Source: JBNJFY01 sp051747265
Lineage (GTDB): Bacteria > Bacteroidota > Rhodothermia > Balneolales > Balneolaceae
Assembly: GCA_051747265.1 (NCBI GenBank)
Contig: JBNJFY010000007.1
Location: 62,001-126,000 of the forward strand
Length of the DNA: 64,000 nucleotides
Direction: 5' to 3'
How positions within the stretch are numbered: position 1 is the first letter of the stretch; each line of letters starts with the position of its first letter. The notes below the pieces were generated by a model. That model was not told where the DNA came from, searched no databases, and saw only the letters and a list, made by a program, of their open reading frames with translations. Below are positions 16,606 through 25,044 of the stretch, in pieces. A program made the position numbers and the translations under genes.

Positions 16606-17973
16606 ATGAATGATGTAAGAGACGAAATTATGTATCCAAACAACGTAATAACCAATCAACGCTGGATGGCGGCTTTACTGGCTTTATTCTGTCTGGCATG
16701 GGTTAGCCTGCCGGTTCAGGCGCAGATTCCCGAAAAAGCGGAATATGGAAAATTCGCTATCACCAATGCCACCGTGCACACCATCACCAATGGGGTGATT
16801 GAGAGCGGTGTGGTACTGATCAACAATGGTGAAATCGAGTTCGTGGGTGAAAATGCCAAAATCAGTGCGGATTATAAGCGCATCAATGCCAGTGGCAAGC
16901 ATGTGTATCCGGGCTTTTTTGATTCCGGAACCACACTCGGCCTGAAGGAAATTGGTGCGGTGGCGGTCACCAATGACCAAGCCGAACTGGGATCGTTTAA
17001 TCCACAGATTCGAGCGTTTTCGGCGATAAATCCCAACAGTGCGAATATTCCGGTCACCCGTACCAATGGAGTCACCAATGTGATTGCCCATCCGGTATCC
17101 GGACGTATCGCCGGGAAAGCCACGCTTATCGATCTGTATGGAGATGCTCCCGATTCTATGGCGGTGAATGCCAACGCGGCTTTACACTTGGATTGGCCTT
17201 CGGCCGTAAAAGGCGGTTGGTGGGATGATCGCAAGCCTGAGGAGGTCGAAAAAGATTACCAGAAAGCGCTCAAAGAGTTAAACGATTTTTGGAAAGAGGC
17301 AGCATTCTATAACCAGATGATGACTGCCTATGAACAAGATCCACAAGGGAAGACTAAGCCAGTGAAGGATCCCAAACTGGGCGCTATGCGCGAAGTAATA
17401 CTGGGTTATGTGCCGGTGATGATCAACGTGGATAAAGAAAAAGACATTCTGAATGCCATTGAGTGGGCGAAGGAGCATCCCAATATGGATGTGATGTTCA
17501 GTTCCGTTGAGGAAGGCTGGCGGGTGGCTGATCAGATTGCCGAAGCGGGCATTCCTTGTTTGGTTGGACCGATACTGCGTACTCCTTCCCGAGATTACGA
17601 TAACTACCAGCGACCCTACCAAAATGCAGGACTATTGCATGAGGCAGGCGTCAAGGTAGCTATCCGCACGGGCGGAACTGAAAATGTGCGTAATCTGCTT
17701 TATAACACCGGCTACGCGGCCACCTACGGATTAGGACAAGAGGAAGCGCTCAAAGCGGTAACTATCAACCCTGCCGAAATCTTCGGGGTAGATGGTCGTT
17801 TGGGTTCCTTGGAAGCGGGCAAGCAGGCTAACCTGTTTATCGCTGATGGCAATCCGTTTGAACCCATGACGCAGATTGAGCAGGTGTTTATCCGTGGCTT
17901 TAAAGTACCTATGGTCAATCGCCACACCAAACTTTACGAGCAGTTCCTAAACCGGGATGTGCGCTCCGAGTAA
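16606..17973 (+). CDS. Amidohydrolase-fold protein lacking the metal site
   Basis: 455 residues; an in-frame ATG at 16630 (MYPNNVITNQRW) is an alternative start and leaves a clearer signal peptide (LLALFCLAWVSLPVQAQ). The usual HxH is replaced in HVYPGFFDSGTTLGL, and strand 8 reads VKVAIRTGGTEN with no catalytic Asp, so hydrolase activity is doubtful. The C-terminal LGSLEAGKQANLFIADGNPF is a normal amidohydrolase ending. It corresponds to the roughly 430-residue protein that usually accompanies the large exported amidohydrolase in Bacteroidota (from memory). Third gene of the operon, with a strong terminator 25 bases downstream. Confidence 0.85.
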   Translation: MNDVRDEIMYPNNVITNQRWMAALLALFCLAWVSLPVQAQIPEKAEYGKFAITNATVHTITNGVIESGVVLINNGEIEFVGENAKISADYKRINASGKHVYPGFFDSGTTLGLKEIGAVAVTNDQAELGSFNPQIRAFSAINPNSANIPVTRTNGVTNVIAHPVSGRIAGKATLIDLYGDAPDSMAVNANAALHLDWPSAVKGGWWDDRKPEEVEKDYQKALKELNDFWKEAAFYNQMMTAYEQDPQGKTKPVKDPKLGAMREVILGYVPVMINVDKEKDILNAIEWAKEHPNMDVMFSSVEEGWRVADQIAEAGIPCLVGPILRTPSRDYDNYQRPYQNAGLLHEAGVKVAIRTGGTENVRNLLYNTGYAATYGLGQEEALKAVTINPAEIFGVDGRLGSLEAGKQANLFIADGNPFEPMTQIEQVFIRGFKVPMVNRHTKLYEQFLNRDVRSE

Positions 17974-17997
17974 TTACTTAGGTAGTTAGCCTATAGA

Positions 17998-18031
17998 AAG
18001 CCCGACTTCCGAAAGGAGGTCGGGCTTTTTT
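17998..18031 (+). terminator. Intrinsic terminator of the amidohydrolase operon
   Basis: AAGCCCGACTTCC, loop GAAA, GGAGGTCGGGCTT and six T's. The 13-bp stem has a single G-T pair. It lies 24 bases after the third amidohydrolase stop. Confidence 0.92.
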
Positions 18032-18296
18032 CATTCTACACGTGTCCCGCATGAAGGGATTCTGAAAGTATTCGGAAGTCCGTAGATCCGGGACTTTCCC
18101 AAAGCCGAGGACCAACGCGCCAATGCCTCCACACATTAGGTCTTGGCAGGCGATCCCGGATTGGCACTCCACTATATTACGGTACCACTTGTCCGGGATG
18201 ACAACCATTGGTGGGAAAGGGGTAGGACCTCCGAAGGTGATCATCCCGCCAGCGATGCATCACATGCGAGCGTCATTCAGTGACATAACCAACAAA
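18032..18296. other. Gene-free gap with an inverted repeat
   Basis: 265 bases between a plus-strand terminator and the stop of the minus-strand chemoreceptor. It holds the perfect inverted repeat ATCCCGGA (18153-18160) and TCCGGGAT (18192-18199), and nothing recognisable as a gene. A short minus-strand frame across it would run through the terminator and looks spurious. Confidence 0.5.
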
Positions 18297-19412
18297 TCAA
18301 TTCTGACGCCCATTACTGCTGGTCCCATTCACCAACTTCCGCATGCGCTGGGCGTATTCCTCCATCTCCTTAGCTTGGCTGCGCATCTGGCTACCCACGG
18401 AGGCCGTTTCCTCTGCATTAGCCGCATTGTGCTGGGTGGTTTCACTGAGTTGAGAGACCCCTTGATTCATCTGATCCACACCGGTCGTCTGCTCTTGTGA
18501 GGCGTTGGTAATCTCATCAATGAGGTGCTTGGTTTTGTTCACATTGTCTACCACTTCATCGAAATCTTCGCTGGTATCTTCCACGGAATTATGGCCGGAT
18601 TGAATTTTGGAACTGGTCTCTTCCAGCAATTGCGAGATTTCCCGTGCCGCCTCGGTGGTACGTAAGGCCAATTGACGAACTTCATCCGCTACTACAGAGA
18701 AACCGGCCCCGGCTTCTCCGGCTCGAGCCGCCTCTACAGAGGCATTCAAAGAAAGCAGGTTGGTCTGAAAGGCAATCTCATCAATCATCTTGATAATACG
18801 CAGGGTTTCGTTACTGGCATTCCGGATGGAATTCATGGAAGTCAGTAAATTCTTCATGGATTGATGCGCATCATTGACCGTCTTAAAGGTCTGATCCATT
18901 ACCTGATTGGCCTGATCCGAATTTTCCTCGTTACTATGCGTCATAGCGGCCATCTCTTCCAGCGAAGAGGAGGTCTCTTCCAAAGTAGCTGCCGATTGGG
19001 AAGAGGATTCGGCCAAGTTCATACTACTCTTGGACAATTGGTCGGAGGTGTTCGATAAGACCTCCGATGCATTATTTAATTTCTGAACCAGGTTTTTCAG
19101 TGGTTTGGATATATAGCTGGATATCCAAATACCGATGCTCATTATTACTACCACTGTTGTAATCGTAACCCAGAATAAAATAGTATAGGTTAGGGATGCC
19201 TGATCTCTGGCATCAAGAACAGCTTGTTCTACCGATTGCGACATGTTTGCTGCAGCATTCGATTGGCTTACCAGTAAAAGGGTCTGCTCGATGTAGTTGA
19301 AATTATACATCACATATGCCGCTGCGGTAACCATAACCGATAGGGCCATTATGGTTAAACCCACAATTTTTTGCCGTAAACTTAATTGATCAAACCAGCC
19401 TAGAATATTCAT
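18297..19412 (-). CDS. Methyl-accepting chemotaxis protein, small sensory loop
   Basis: 371 residues. TM1 at about 14-38 and TM2 at 75-100 bracket a periplasmic loop of only about 36 residues, too small for a Cache or four-helix ligand domain. A HAMP-like linker (SSYISKPLKNLVQKL) leads to the cytoplasmic methylation helices (ATLEETSSSLEEMAAM) and the conserved hairpin tip EIAFQTNLLSLNASVEAA that contacts CheA and CheW. A second methylation-like segment (NAANAEETASVGSQM) lies near residue 335. There is no C-terminal pentapeptide for CheR. No other chemotaxis or motility gene is in the window. The small outer loop suggests it senses membrane state or an intracellular signal, or works through another receptor (inference). 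Confidence 0.92.
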   Translation of the reverse strand: MNILGWFDQLSLRQKIVGLTIMALSVMVTAAAYVMYNFNYIEQTLLLVSQSNAAANMSQSVEQAVLDARDQASLTYTILFWVTITTVVVIMSIGIWISSYISKPLKNLVQKLNNASEVLSNTSDQLSKSSMNLAESSSQSAATLEETSSSLEEMAAMTHSNEENSDQANQVMDQTFKTVNDAHQSMKNLLTSMNSIRNASNETLRIIKMIDEIAFQTNLLSLNASVEAARAGEAGAGFSVVADEVRQLALRTTEAAREISQLLEETSSKIQSGHNSVEDTSEDFDEVVDNVNKTKHLIDEITNASQEQTTGVDQMNQGVSQLSETTQHNAANAEETASVGSQMRSQAKEMEEYAQRMRKLVNGTSSNGRQN

Positions 19413-19521
19413 GATTGTTCCCCTGCGTACAGATAGATTTAATGCTAACTAAAAAGTAGTACCTAGCCATAGGTTAATGAATCTTTTATACCCTTAAAAA
19501 TGCGTAGGGCATTTTCCCACG

Positions 19522-19974
19522 CTAATGCGAGTGTCCTTGGTGGTTATGGTTCTTACAAACGTGTGTGTGGCGATTATTTTGATAGGTCACCCAAGCCAAC
19601 AAGGCAGCACCCAGAAATGAGAGTCCCGTTTTACCGAGTAGCGAAGCGCTCAATAAGAATTCTTGCGTGGCTATTTGTTCGTGCGGAACGTGCAACACGG
19701 TTTGAGCAATGATGATCAGACTCAGTGCCAGCAGGAATTGAACCAATCGTAGCTTATTCTTGTGTCGGAGCCAGGTGGGTATAAATCCGATCACTGCTAC
19801 CGGAATGATACCAACGGTAAGCCACCACTCTACATCATGGGTAAAAAAGGAGCTAAACATAGGTACTGCCAAAATAACAAAAGGAACAGCCAGGCAGTGT
19901 AACACACACAAGCTGGAAAGCAGCAGAGATAACCGGGATAAAAGTGTTGGTTTTGTTGGGGAGGTAGAATCCAT
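19522..19974 (-). CDS. MerC-like membrane protein with His-rich tail
   Basis: 150 residues with four predicted membrane helices. The first carries SLCVLHCLAVPFVI, the cysteine pair typical of MerC-domain proteins. The C-terminal tail (HTHVCKNHNHQGHSH) is histidine-rich and should bind a divalent metal. MerC was named for mercuric transport, but genomic MerC-like genes beside Fur-family regulators are more likely to serve zinc or iron handling (inference). It starts 17 bases after the fur-like stop, so it is in the same operon and probably under that regulator. Confidence 0.8.
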   Translation of the reverse strand: MDSTSPTKPTLLSRLSLLLSSLCVLHCLAVPFVILAVPMFSSFFTHDVEWWLTVGIIPVAVIGFIPTWLRHKNKLRLVQFLLALSLIIIAQTVLHVPHEQIATQEFLLSASLLGKTGLSFLGAALLAWVTYQNNRHTHVCKNHNHQGHSH

Positions 19975-19991
19975 CTGGGGGGTATTAAATG

Positions 19992-20405
19992 TTACTGGCA
20001 GTGGGCGCAGTGACCGAACAGCCGCAGTTCGGCTTTGTTGATTCGGAAATCTTGATCAGTAAGGGTATCGGGTATCGGACGTTGAATCCCGGGGAGACAG
20101 AAGACACGTTCGCACTGCTCGCAAATAAAATGAGCGTGATCAATGGAAGTCGTATGGTCTGATGAATCAACCTTGGATAAAGCGAAGGTCCAAATGCCAC
20201 CGGGCGTAGCTATGCGGTGTACAATGCCATGGTCGGTCAGGGTATGCAAATTTCGATAGAGGGTTGCCTTATCAAATTGGTGATCGGCTAAAAGCTCAGC
20301 AATATCCTGTTGCGATAGCGCGTGATTCGCTTCGGCTAATACCGAGACAATCGCTTGGCGCGCCTTGGTTACTCGTATTCCAGCTTTTTTAAATAATGAT
20401 GCCAT
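19992..20405 (-). CDS. Fur/Zur-family metalloregulator
   Basis: 137 residues. The winged-helix domain has the recognition helix DKATLYRNLHTL. The C-terminal part keeps the sensing histidines (IDHAHFICEQCERVF) and the structural zinc cysteines CEQC and CAHC. Whether it senses iron, zinc or another metal cannot be read from the sequence. The co-operonic MerC-like gene with a His-rich tail favours zinc. A GCAACT-G-AGTTGC palindrome lies 23 bases upstream of its ATG, well placed for autoregulation. Confidence 0.88.
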   Translation of the reverse strand: MASLFKKAGIRVTKARQAIVSVLAEANHALSQQDIAELLADHQFDKATLYRNLHTLTDHGIVHRIATPGGIWTFALSKVDSSDHTTSIDHAHFICEQCERVFCLPGIQRPIPDTLTDQDFRINKAELRLFGHCAHCQ

Positions 20406-20427
20406 TTATCTTTTGACTTTTCTTCAT

Positions 20428-20440
20428 GCAACTGAGTTGC
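20428..20440. promoter_or_regulatory. Candidate operator for the Fur/Zur-family regulator
   Basis: GCAACT G AGTTGC, a perfect 6-1-6 palindrome 23-35 bases upstream of the fur-like start on the minus strand. Fur-family proteins bind such short dyads, and they often autoregulate. Assignment to this regulator is by position only. Confidence 0.4.
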
Positions 20441-20501
20441 GAAACGGGAGCAGAGTACGGAATGTTGTAGTTCATAACAAATAAAGTTTAGAAACCAGCA
20501 C

Positions 20502-20563
20502 AGAACTCGAAACATCAGAGTTCTGGGTTCAGAATTCTCAGAAAAAATCAGCCCTGATTTTTT
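20502..20563. repeat. Heptamer tract plus a perfect A/T-flanked hairpin in a divergent promoter region
   Basis: Units GAGTTCT (20518-20524), GGGTTCA (20525-20531) and GAATTCT (20532-20538), with an opposed AGAACTC at 20502-20508. Immediately after, AAAAAATCAG (20542-20551), CC, CTGATTTTTT (20554-20563) forms a perfect 10-bp stem resembling a bidirectional terminator, although it lies between divergent genes (fur-like at 20405, AtuA-like at 20623). Placed so, it may insulate the two promoters or attenuate the AtuA operon. Confidence 0.5.
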
Positions 20564-20622
20564 GCGAATAATTCTCGACTTTACACCGACTTAAAATTAG
20601 GATCTTAAAAGCCCGCTACTAC

Positions 20623-21990
20623 GTGAAATCATCTATTCGCATTGCATCCGGACAAGGGTTCTGGGGCGATTTGCCCGACGGACCGATTGATCAGGTTAAA
20701 CGAGGTTCGATTGATTACTTAGTGATGGATTACTTGGCGGAAGTCACCATGTCTATCATGCAAAAGCAGAAAATGCGTAATCCATCTCAAGGATACGCTC
20801 GCGATATTCTCTATGTGCTAGATAATACGCTCGAAGAGATAAGCGAACAGGGCATCAAGGTAGTGACCAATGCCGGCGGAGTGAATCCACACGCTTGTAA
20901 AGATGCAATTTTGGATCTGGCCCGGAGCAAAGGAATTGAGGATATCAAGGTGGCCGTTATTGATGGTGACGATATCCTGGATCGCATGGATGAGCTGGTC
21001 GAAGACGGACATCTGCTGCACAACATGGAGAGTGGCGCGCCCATAACCGATGTAAAAGACGATCTTCTCAGTGCCAATGTATACTTGGGCTGTCGCCCGG
21101 TGGTGAAAGCTTTGGAAAATGGAGCGGACATTGTGATTACCGGCCGTGTTACGGACACCGGATTGACTTTAGGCCCCATGGCTTACGAGTTTGGCTGGGA
21201 TTTTGATGATTACGATAAGATGGCTGCTGGAACCATTGCCGGTCATATTATCGAGTGTGGGGCTCAGGTATCCGGTGGTAATTTTACGGATTGGTATGCG
21301 GTAGATGATTTTACCGAAATCGGATTCCCCATTATTGAAGCTACCCCCAACGGAGATTTTTATGTAACCAAGCATGAGAATACCGGAGGGTTGATCAATG
21401 AGATGACCGTTAAAGAACAATTGCTTTATGAGATTGGGGATCCCCATGAATATATCACCCCGGATTGCATCGCGGATTTTACATCTATCCAGCTTGAAGA
21501 AGTAGAAGAGAACAAGGTCAAGATCTACGGAATCCAGGGGCGTCCGGAAACGGATACTTATAAAATTAGCGCCAGTTATATTGATGGCTATAAGTTATCA
21601 TCTACTTTGGTGTACAGTTGGCCTTATGCACTTCGGAAAGCCAAAAAGGGTGGAGAAATATTACAGCAACGTGCCCAGCGCTTGGGATTGGAGATCGATC
21701 AATTCCGCGTTGAGTATGTAGGGTATAACGGCTGTGATGAACAACCACTGGATGAGGACGACCTGAATAACGATTATTCCGAAATAGAAATGCGAATTTC
21801 GGCGATGAGTCATAATAAGGATGACCTGAATCGATTTGGTAAAGAAGTGGCTCCGTTGATCTTAACCGGACCCAGTGGGGTGACTGGTTTTGCCGGCGGA
21901 CGCCCCAAGGCTAGTGAAATTGTGGCTTACTGGCCTGCGTTGCTAGATAAGCAAGCGTGTGAACCCAATGTCGAAATTCATCAACCGTAA
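20623..21990 (+). CDS. AtuA-like (DUF1446) acyclic terpene utilisation protein
   Basis: 455 residues from a GTG start. It matches the DUF1446/AtuA family: IASGQGFWGDLPDG at the start, IDYLVMDYLAEVTMSIM, IKVVTNAGGVNPHACKD and ITGRVTDTGLTLGPM. In Pseudomonas the atu cluster degrades citronellol and related acyclic terpenes, and AtuA is essential there without a firmly assigned reaction. Many FCB genomes carry an AtuA-like gene with acyl-CoA metabolism genes. Here an acyl-CoA carboxylase beta subunit lies 7 kb upstream. The gene heads a run of five plus-strand genes with gaps of 41 to 79 bases. Confidence 0.88.
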   Translation: MKSSIRIASGQGFWGDLPDGPIDQVKRGSIDYLVMDYLAEVTMSIMQKQKMRNPSQGYARDILYVLDNTLEEISEQGIKVVTNAGGVNPHACKDAILDLARSKGIEDIKVAVIDGDDILDRMDELVEDGHLLHNMESGAPITDVKDDLLSANVYLGCRPVVKALENGADIVITGRVTDTGLTLGPMAYEFGWDFDDYDKMAAGTIAGHIIECGAQVSGGNFTDWYAVDDFTEIGFPIIEATPNGDFYVTKHENTGGLINEMTVKEQLLYEIGDPHEYITPDCIADFTSIQLEEVEENKVKIYGIQGRPETDTYKISASYIDGYKLSSTLVYSWPYALRKAKKGGEILQQRAQRLGLEIDQFRVEYVGYNGCDEQPLDEDDLNNDYSEIEMRISAMSHNKDDLNRFGKEVAPLILTGPSGVTGFAGGRPKASEIVAYWPALLDKQACEPNVEIHQP

Positions 21991-22045
21991 TTCGATTGAA
22001 TAGTACTGAATTTTCAATCTCAATTTCTAAAACCTGAAGCACAAC

Positions 22046-23074
22046 ATGGTTATTGGTATTGTAGGTGCCGGACTCTCCGGTTTGATAGCAGGGCGTGAAC
22101 TGGCCAAAGCCGGTCACGAAGTCATGATTTTTGAAAAAGAGCACGGCATTGGTGGGCGACTAGCTTCCACAACTGTTGGAGAACACAATCAATGGGTGGA
22201 TTACGGCGCCAGTTTTCTGAATGCGAAATCTGAGGACTTCGGTGCTTTTATCGAGGAAATGACCGATGAAGGCTTGGTCAAAGAGTGGGCTTCGCACTTT
22301 GGACTTTGGGACGGTACCCAATACATGGAAGTAAATCCCAATAAAGATCATCATCAATACTACTGTGGTGGCGAAAGTGGAATAGGTGGTATTGCCGATG
22401 GGTTGAGTCGCTGGGTAGATTTTAAAGATGACGTTACAGTTAACGGTTTGACCTATTTAGGAGGGAATCGCCGGGTTAAAAAATCTTGGATGATCAACCA
22501 AACGAACTTTAATGTTTTCCAGGCAGACGCAGTAATTTTAGCGACGCCCGCTGTTGTTGCTTACGGATTACTAATGATTGCTCAGGATGAAACCCCCGTG
22601 CGTCGTATCATTCGCAGCGTAGATGAAATTAATTATGATCCCACCATTAGTTTGATGCTAACTTACGGTGATCAGGAGCTGCCCGAATGGAAAGGAATGG
22701 ATTGCAATGATCCGGTAATCTCCTGGATTTCCAATGAAAGTTCCAAGTATGATGGTGATGAGGCTGCATTGGTGGTTAAGTCAACACCTAAGTTTGCCAA
22801 AGCTAATCGCAAATCCGATGAGGATGAGATCGTACATGAAATGATTGAACGGCTCAGTCATATCGTTGGAGATTGGGCACTGACTCCAACCAATTATAAG
22901 ACACACCACTGGAAATATGAGCGGGTGATCAATTCGTTTGAGGAAGATTATATAGAGATGGAGTTTGATGACGCTCCATTGGCACTGATCGGTGATTATT
23001 TTGCTGGAGGTGGCTTAGACGGTGCTTATAAATCCGCGAAAGCACTGGCCGATCACTGGAAAGAAACGCTATAA
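22046..23074 (+). CDS. FAD-dependent amine-oxidase/renalase-like oxidoreductase
   Basis: 342 residues. The Rossmann dinucleotide motif GIVGAGLSGLIAGREL opens the protein, followed by the FAD ribose acid in VMIFEKEHGIGGRL and the typical VDYGASFLNAKS. The C-terminal FAD motif ALIGDYFAGGGLDGAY is intact. This arrangement is that of renalase-like NAD(P)-binding flavoproteins and phytoene-desaturase relatives. The substrate is unknown. It sits between the AtuA-like gene and an ABC exporter half, and a role on a lipid or isoprenoid substrate would fit the context (inference). Confidence 0.88.
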   Translation: MVIGIVGAGLSGLIAGRELAKAGHEVMIFEKEHGIGGRLASTTVGEHNQWVDYGASFLNAKSEDFGAFIEEMTDEGLVKEWASHFGLWDGTQYMEVNPNKDHHQYYCGGESGIGGIADGLSRWVDFKDDVTVNGLTYLGGNRRVKKSWMINQTNFNVFQADAVILATPAVVAYGLLMIAQDETPVRRIIRSVDEINYDPTISLMLTYGDQELPEWKGMDCNDPVISWISNESSKYDGDEAALVVKSTPKFAKANRKSDEDEIVHEMIERLSHIVGDWALTPTNYKTHHWKYERVINSFEEDYIEMEFDDAPLALIGDYFAGGGLDGAYKSAKALADHWKETL

Positions 23075-23116
23075 TTGAGATAAATCCTGATTTTCGAAAC
23101 GTAGTCCGCTGGAGAA

Positions 23117-23142
23117 GCGTTACGTCCTGACAGGATGAACGC
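23117..23142 (+). promoter_or_regulatory. Hairpin directly upstream of the ABC exporter start
   Basis: GCGTT (23117-23121) pairs with AACGC (23138-23142) and the inner TCCTG (23125-23129) pairs with CAGGA (23131-23135). It ends 11 bases before the ATG at 23154, so it could affect ribosome access. No T-run follows. Confidence 0.35.
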
Positions 23143-23153
23143 AACACAAAACC

Positions 23154-24971
23154 ATGGCAGAAGCCTTAACGGCACTTAAAAAACTAAATCGATACTTCTA
23201 CAAGTATAGGTGGACGATCGTACTTGGATCGCTGCTACTCACCGGATCCAATTTTTTTCTGGTCTGGATTCCTGTGTTCATTCGTCGAACCATGGATGAG
23301 GTGCAACAGTTATCCAATGTTTCGCTCACCGAGTCGATGTCGTTGTTTGAAGTGTTGTTTAACTCCGAGCCGGGCAAAATACTAGCCGTCAACGCGGGTC
23401 TTTTGGTGGGAACCGTCATTTTGTATGGTATTCTGTTGTTCCTGACTCGTCAAACGCTGATTGTAACCTCCCGCAAGATAGAGTATGATTTACGGGAAGA
23501 CATATTCAGTAAGTTGCTTAAGCTTCCTCAACGGTATTACAGTGAGAACAACTCAGGTGATATCTATATTCGAGCTACCGAAGATGTAGTACGTGTGCGC
23601 GAATATTTCGGTCCGGCGTTCATGTATACCATTAATACGATCACTCGCGCGGGCTTCATATTAACCATGATGATCTTGGTAAACCCCACTCTAACCCTTT
23701 GGGCATTGATTCCATTACCGTTTCTTTCCGCTTTCGCCTATTTCGTGAGTGGTTATATTTATAAACATTCCAATGAAATTCAGGAGCAGTATTCGGAGAT
23801 TGCGGGTCGAGCCAAAGAGGCTTTTTCCAGTATACGTCTGATTAAGGCATTTAACCGCGAGGAATATGAGTTAAATCGGTTTAAGCATGAGGCTGAAATT
23901 TATCGAAAGCGAAAACTGCGACTGGATCTAATCGAGTCGCTATTCCATCCTTCGTTGAATATGCTAATCGGTATTTCCGTAATATTGGTGGTATGGCAAG
24001 GCGGACAGATGGTTATTGAAGGTCAGATTACCATTGGAAATATCGCGGAATTTGTAATTTACGTGGCTTATCTGACTTGGCCAGTGGCTTCTCTGGGGTA
24101 TACCGTAAACCGATTTCAACGCTCTCTGGCGTCATGGCATCGCATTGATAAAGTACTACAGGAGACGGTGGAGATTGAAGGTGGCCATGCCCAAATTGCT
24201 GAGAATACCTCCCAGGTTGAATTAGGTAAAATAGAATTTGATCAGGTCAGCTTTAAATATCCAAACGCTGAAGAATATGCCCTTAAAGATATCAATTTGA
24301 CCATTGAAGCCGGCCAAAACGTTGCTATAGTAGGACGTACGGGCAGTGGTAAATCTACGTTGATCCAACTTGTCCCTCGGCTATTTGACCCAACAGAAGG
24401 GGCGATCTATCTGGATGACATCAATCTGACTGAGTATCCATTGGATAAACTGCGCCAAATGATTGGTTATGTTCCCCAGGATACGTTCCTGTTTTCGGAT
24501 ACTATTGGAGAAAATATTGCCTTTGGGGTAGATCAGGCAGATCAGGAAGCCATTGAACAAGCCGCGGAAAAAGCCCAGGTTCGTGATAATATTTTGGATT
24601 TTGAGAATAAATTCGAGACCATGTTGGGAGAGCGAGGCATTACATTGTCAGGCGGACAAAAGCAACGAACAGCCATTGCCCGTGCCCTGATTCGGGATCC
24701 GGAGCTCTTAATATTAGATGATTCATTAAGTGCGGTTGATACCAAAACTGAAGACGCTATCCTGACTCATCTTCGTGAAGAATTGAAAGATCGCACAACA
24801 ATAATGATTAGCCATCGTATTTCAACCATCAAAGACGCCGATTATATCTATATGATGGAAGAGGGGCAAATTATTGAATCGGGAACACATGAGTCGCTCA
24901 TTGAAAAAGACGGCGCTTACGCAACCATGTATAGAAAACAGTTGTTAGAAGAAGAATTAGCAGAAATATAA
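23154..24971 (+). CDS. ABC exporter half-transporter with degenerate Walker B (BmrC/TM287-like)
   Basis: 605 residues: six-helix membrane domain (about 20-320) and a nucleotide-binding domain (about 355-600). Walker A is GRTGSGKSTL (near 394), the signature LSGGQKQR is canonical, and Walker B reads LLILDDSLSAVD, where the catalytic glutamate is replaced by aspartate. That substitution marks the non-catalytic half of heterodimeric exporters such as BmrCD and TM287/288. The partner with intact Walker B is the gene at 26220, separated only by the RNase Z gene. Probable substrates are lipids or drugs. Confidence 0.92.
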   Translation: MAEALTALKKLNRYFYKYRWTIVLGSLLLTGSNFFLVWIPVFIRRTMDEVQQLSNVSLTESMSLFEVLFNSEPGKILAVNAGLLVGTVILYGILLFLTRQTLIVTSRKIEYDLREDIFSKLLKLPQRYYSENNSGDIYIRATEDVVRVREYFGPAFMYTINTITRAGFILTMMILVNPTLTLWALIPLPFLSAFAYFVSGYIYKHSNEIQEQYSEIAGRAKEAFSSIRLIKAFNREEYELNRFKHEAEIYRKRKLRLDLIESLFHPSLNMLIGISVILVVWQGGQMVIEGQITIGNIAEFVIYVAYLTWPVASLGYTVNRFQRSLASWHRIDKVLQETVEIEGGHAQIAENTSQVELGKIEFDQVSFKYPNAEEYALKDINLTIEAGQNVAIVGRTGSGKSTLIQLVPRLFDPTEGAIYLDDINLTEYPLDKLRQMIGYVPQDTFLFSDTIGENIAFGVDQADQEAIEQAAEKAQVRDNILDFENKFETMLGERGITLSGGQKQRTAIARALIRDPELLILDDSLSAVDTKTEDAILTHLREELKDRTTIMISHRISTIKDADYIYMMEEGQIIESGTHESLIEKDGAYATMYRKQLLEEELAEI

Positions 24972-24974
24972 CTA

Positions 24975-25008
24975 ATCAAACCAAATACAGGGGACACATT
25001 TGTTTGAT
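24975..25008 (+). other. Hairpin between the ABC half-transporter and RNase Z genes
   Basis: ATCAAACCAAAT and ATTTGTTTGAT form an 11-bp stem with one bulged C and an 11-base loop, 4 bases after the ABC stop. With no T-run it could be an mRNA processing or stabilising element inside the operon. Confidence 0.35.
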
Positions 25009-25044
25009 CGCGAATGCCCCCTAAGAAAAATGTAGGAGTACGTT

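Noticed and set aside
17978..18244. Small minus-strand frame over the terminator after the third amidohydrolase
   Set aside because: It runs through a strong terminator and has no family; looks like the translation of an intergenic repeat.
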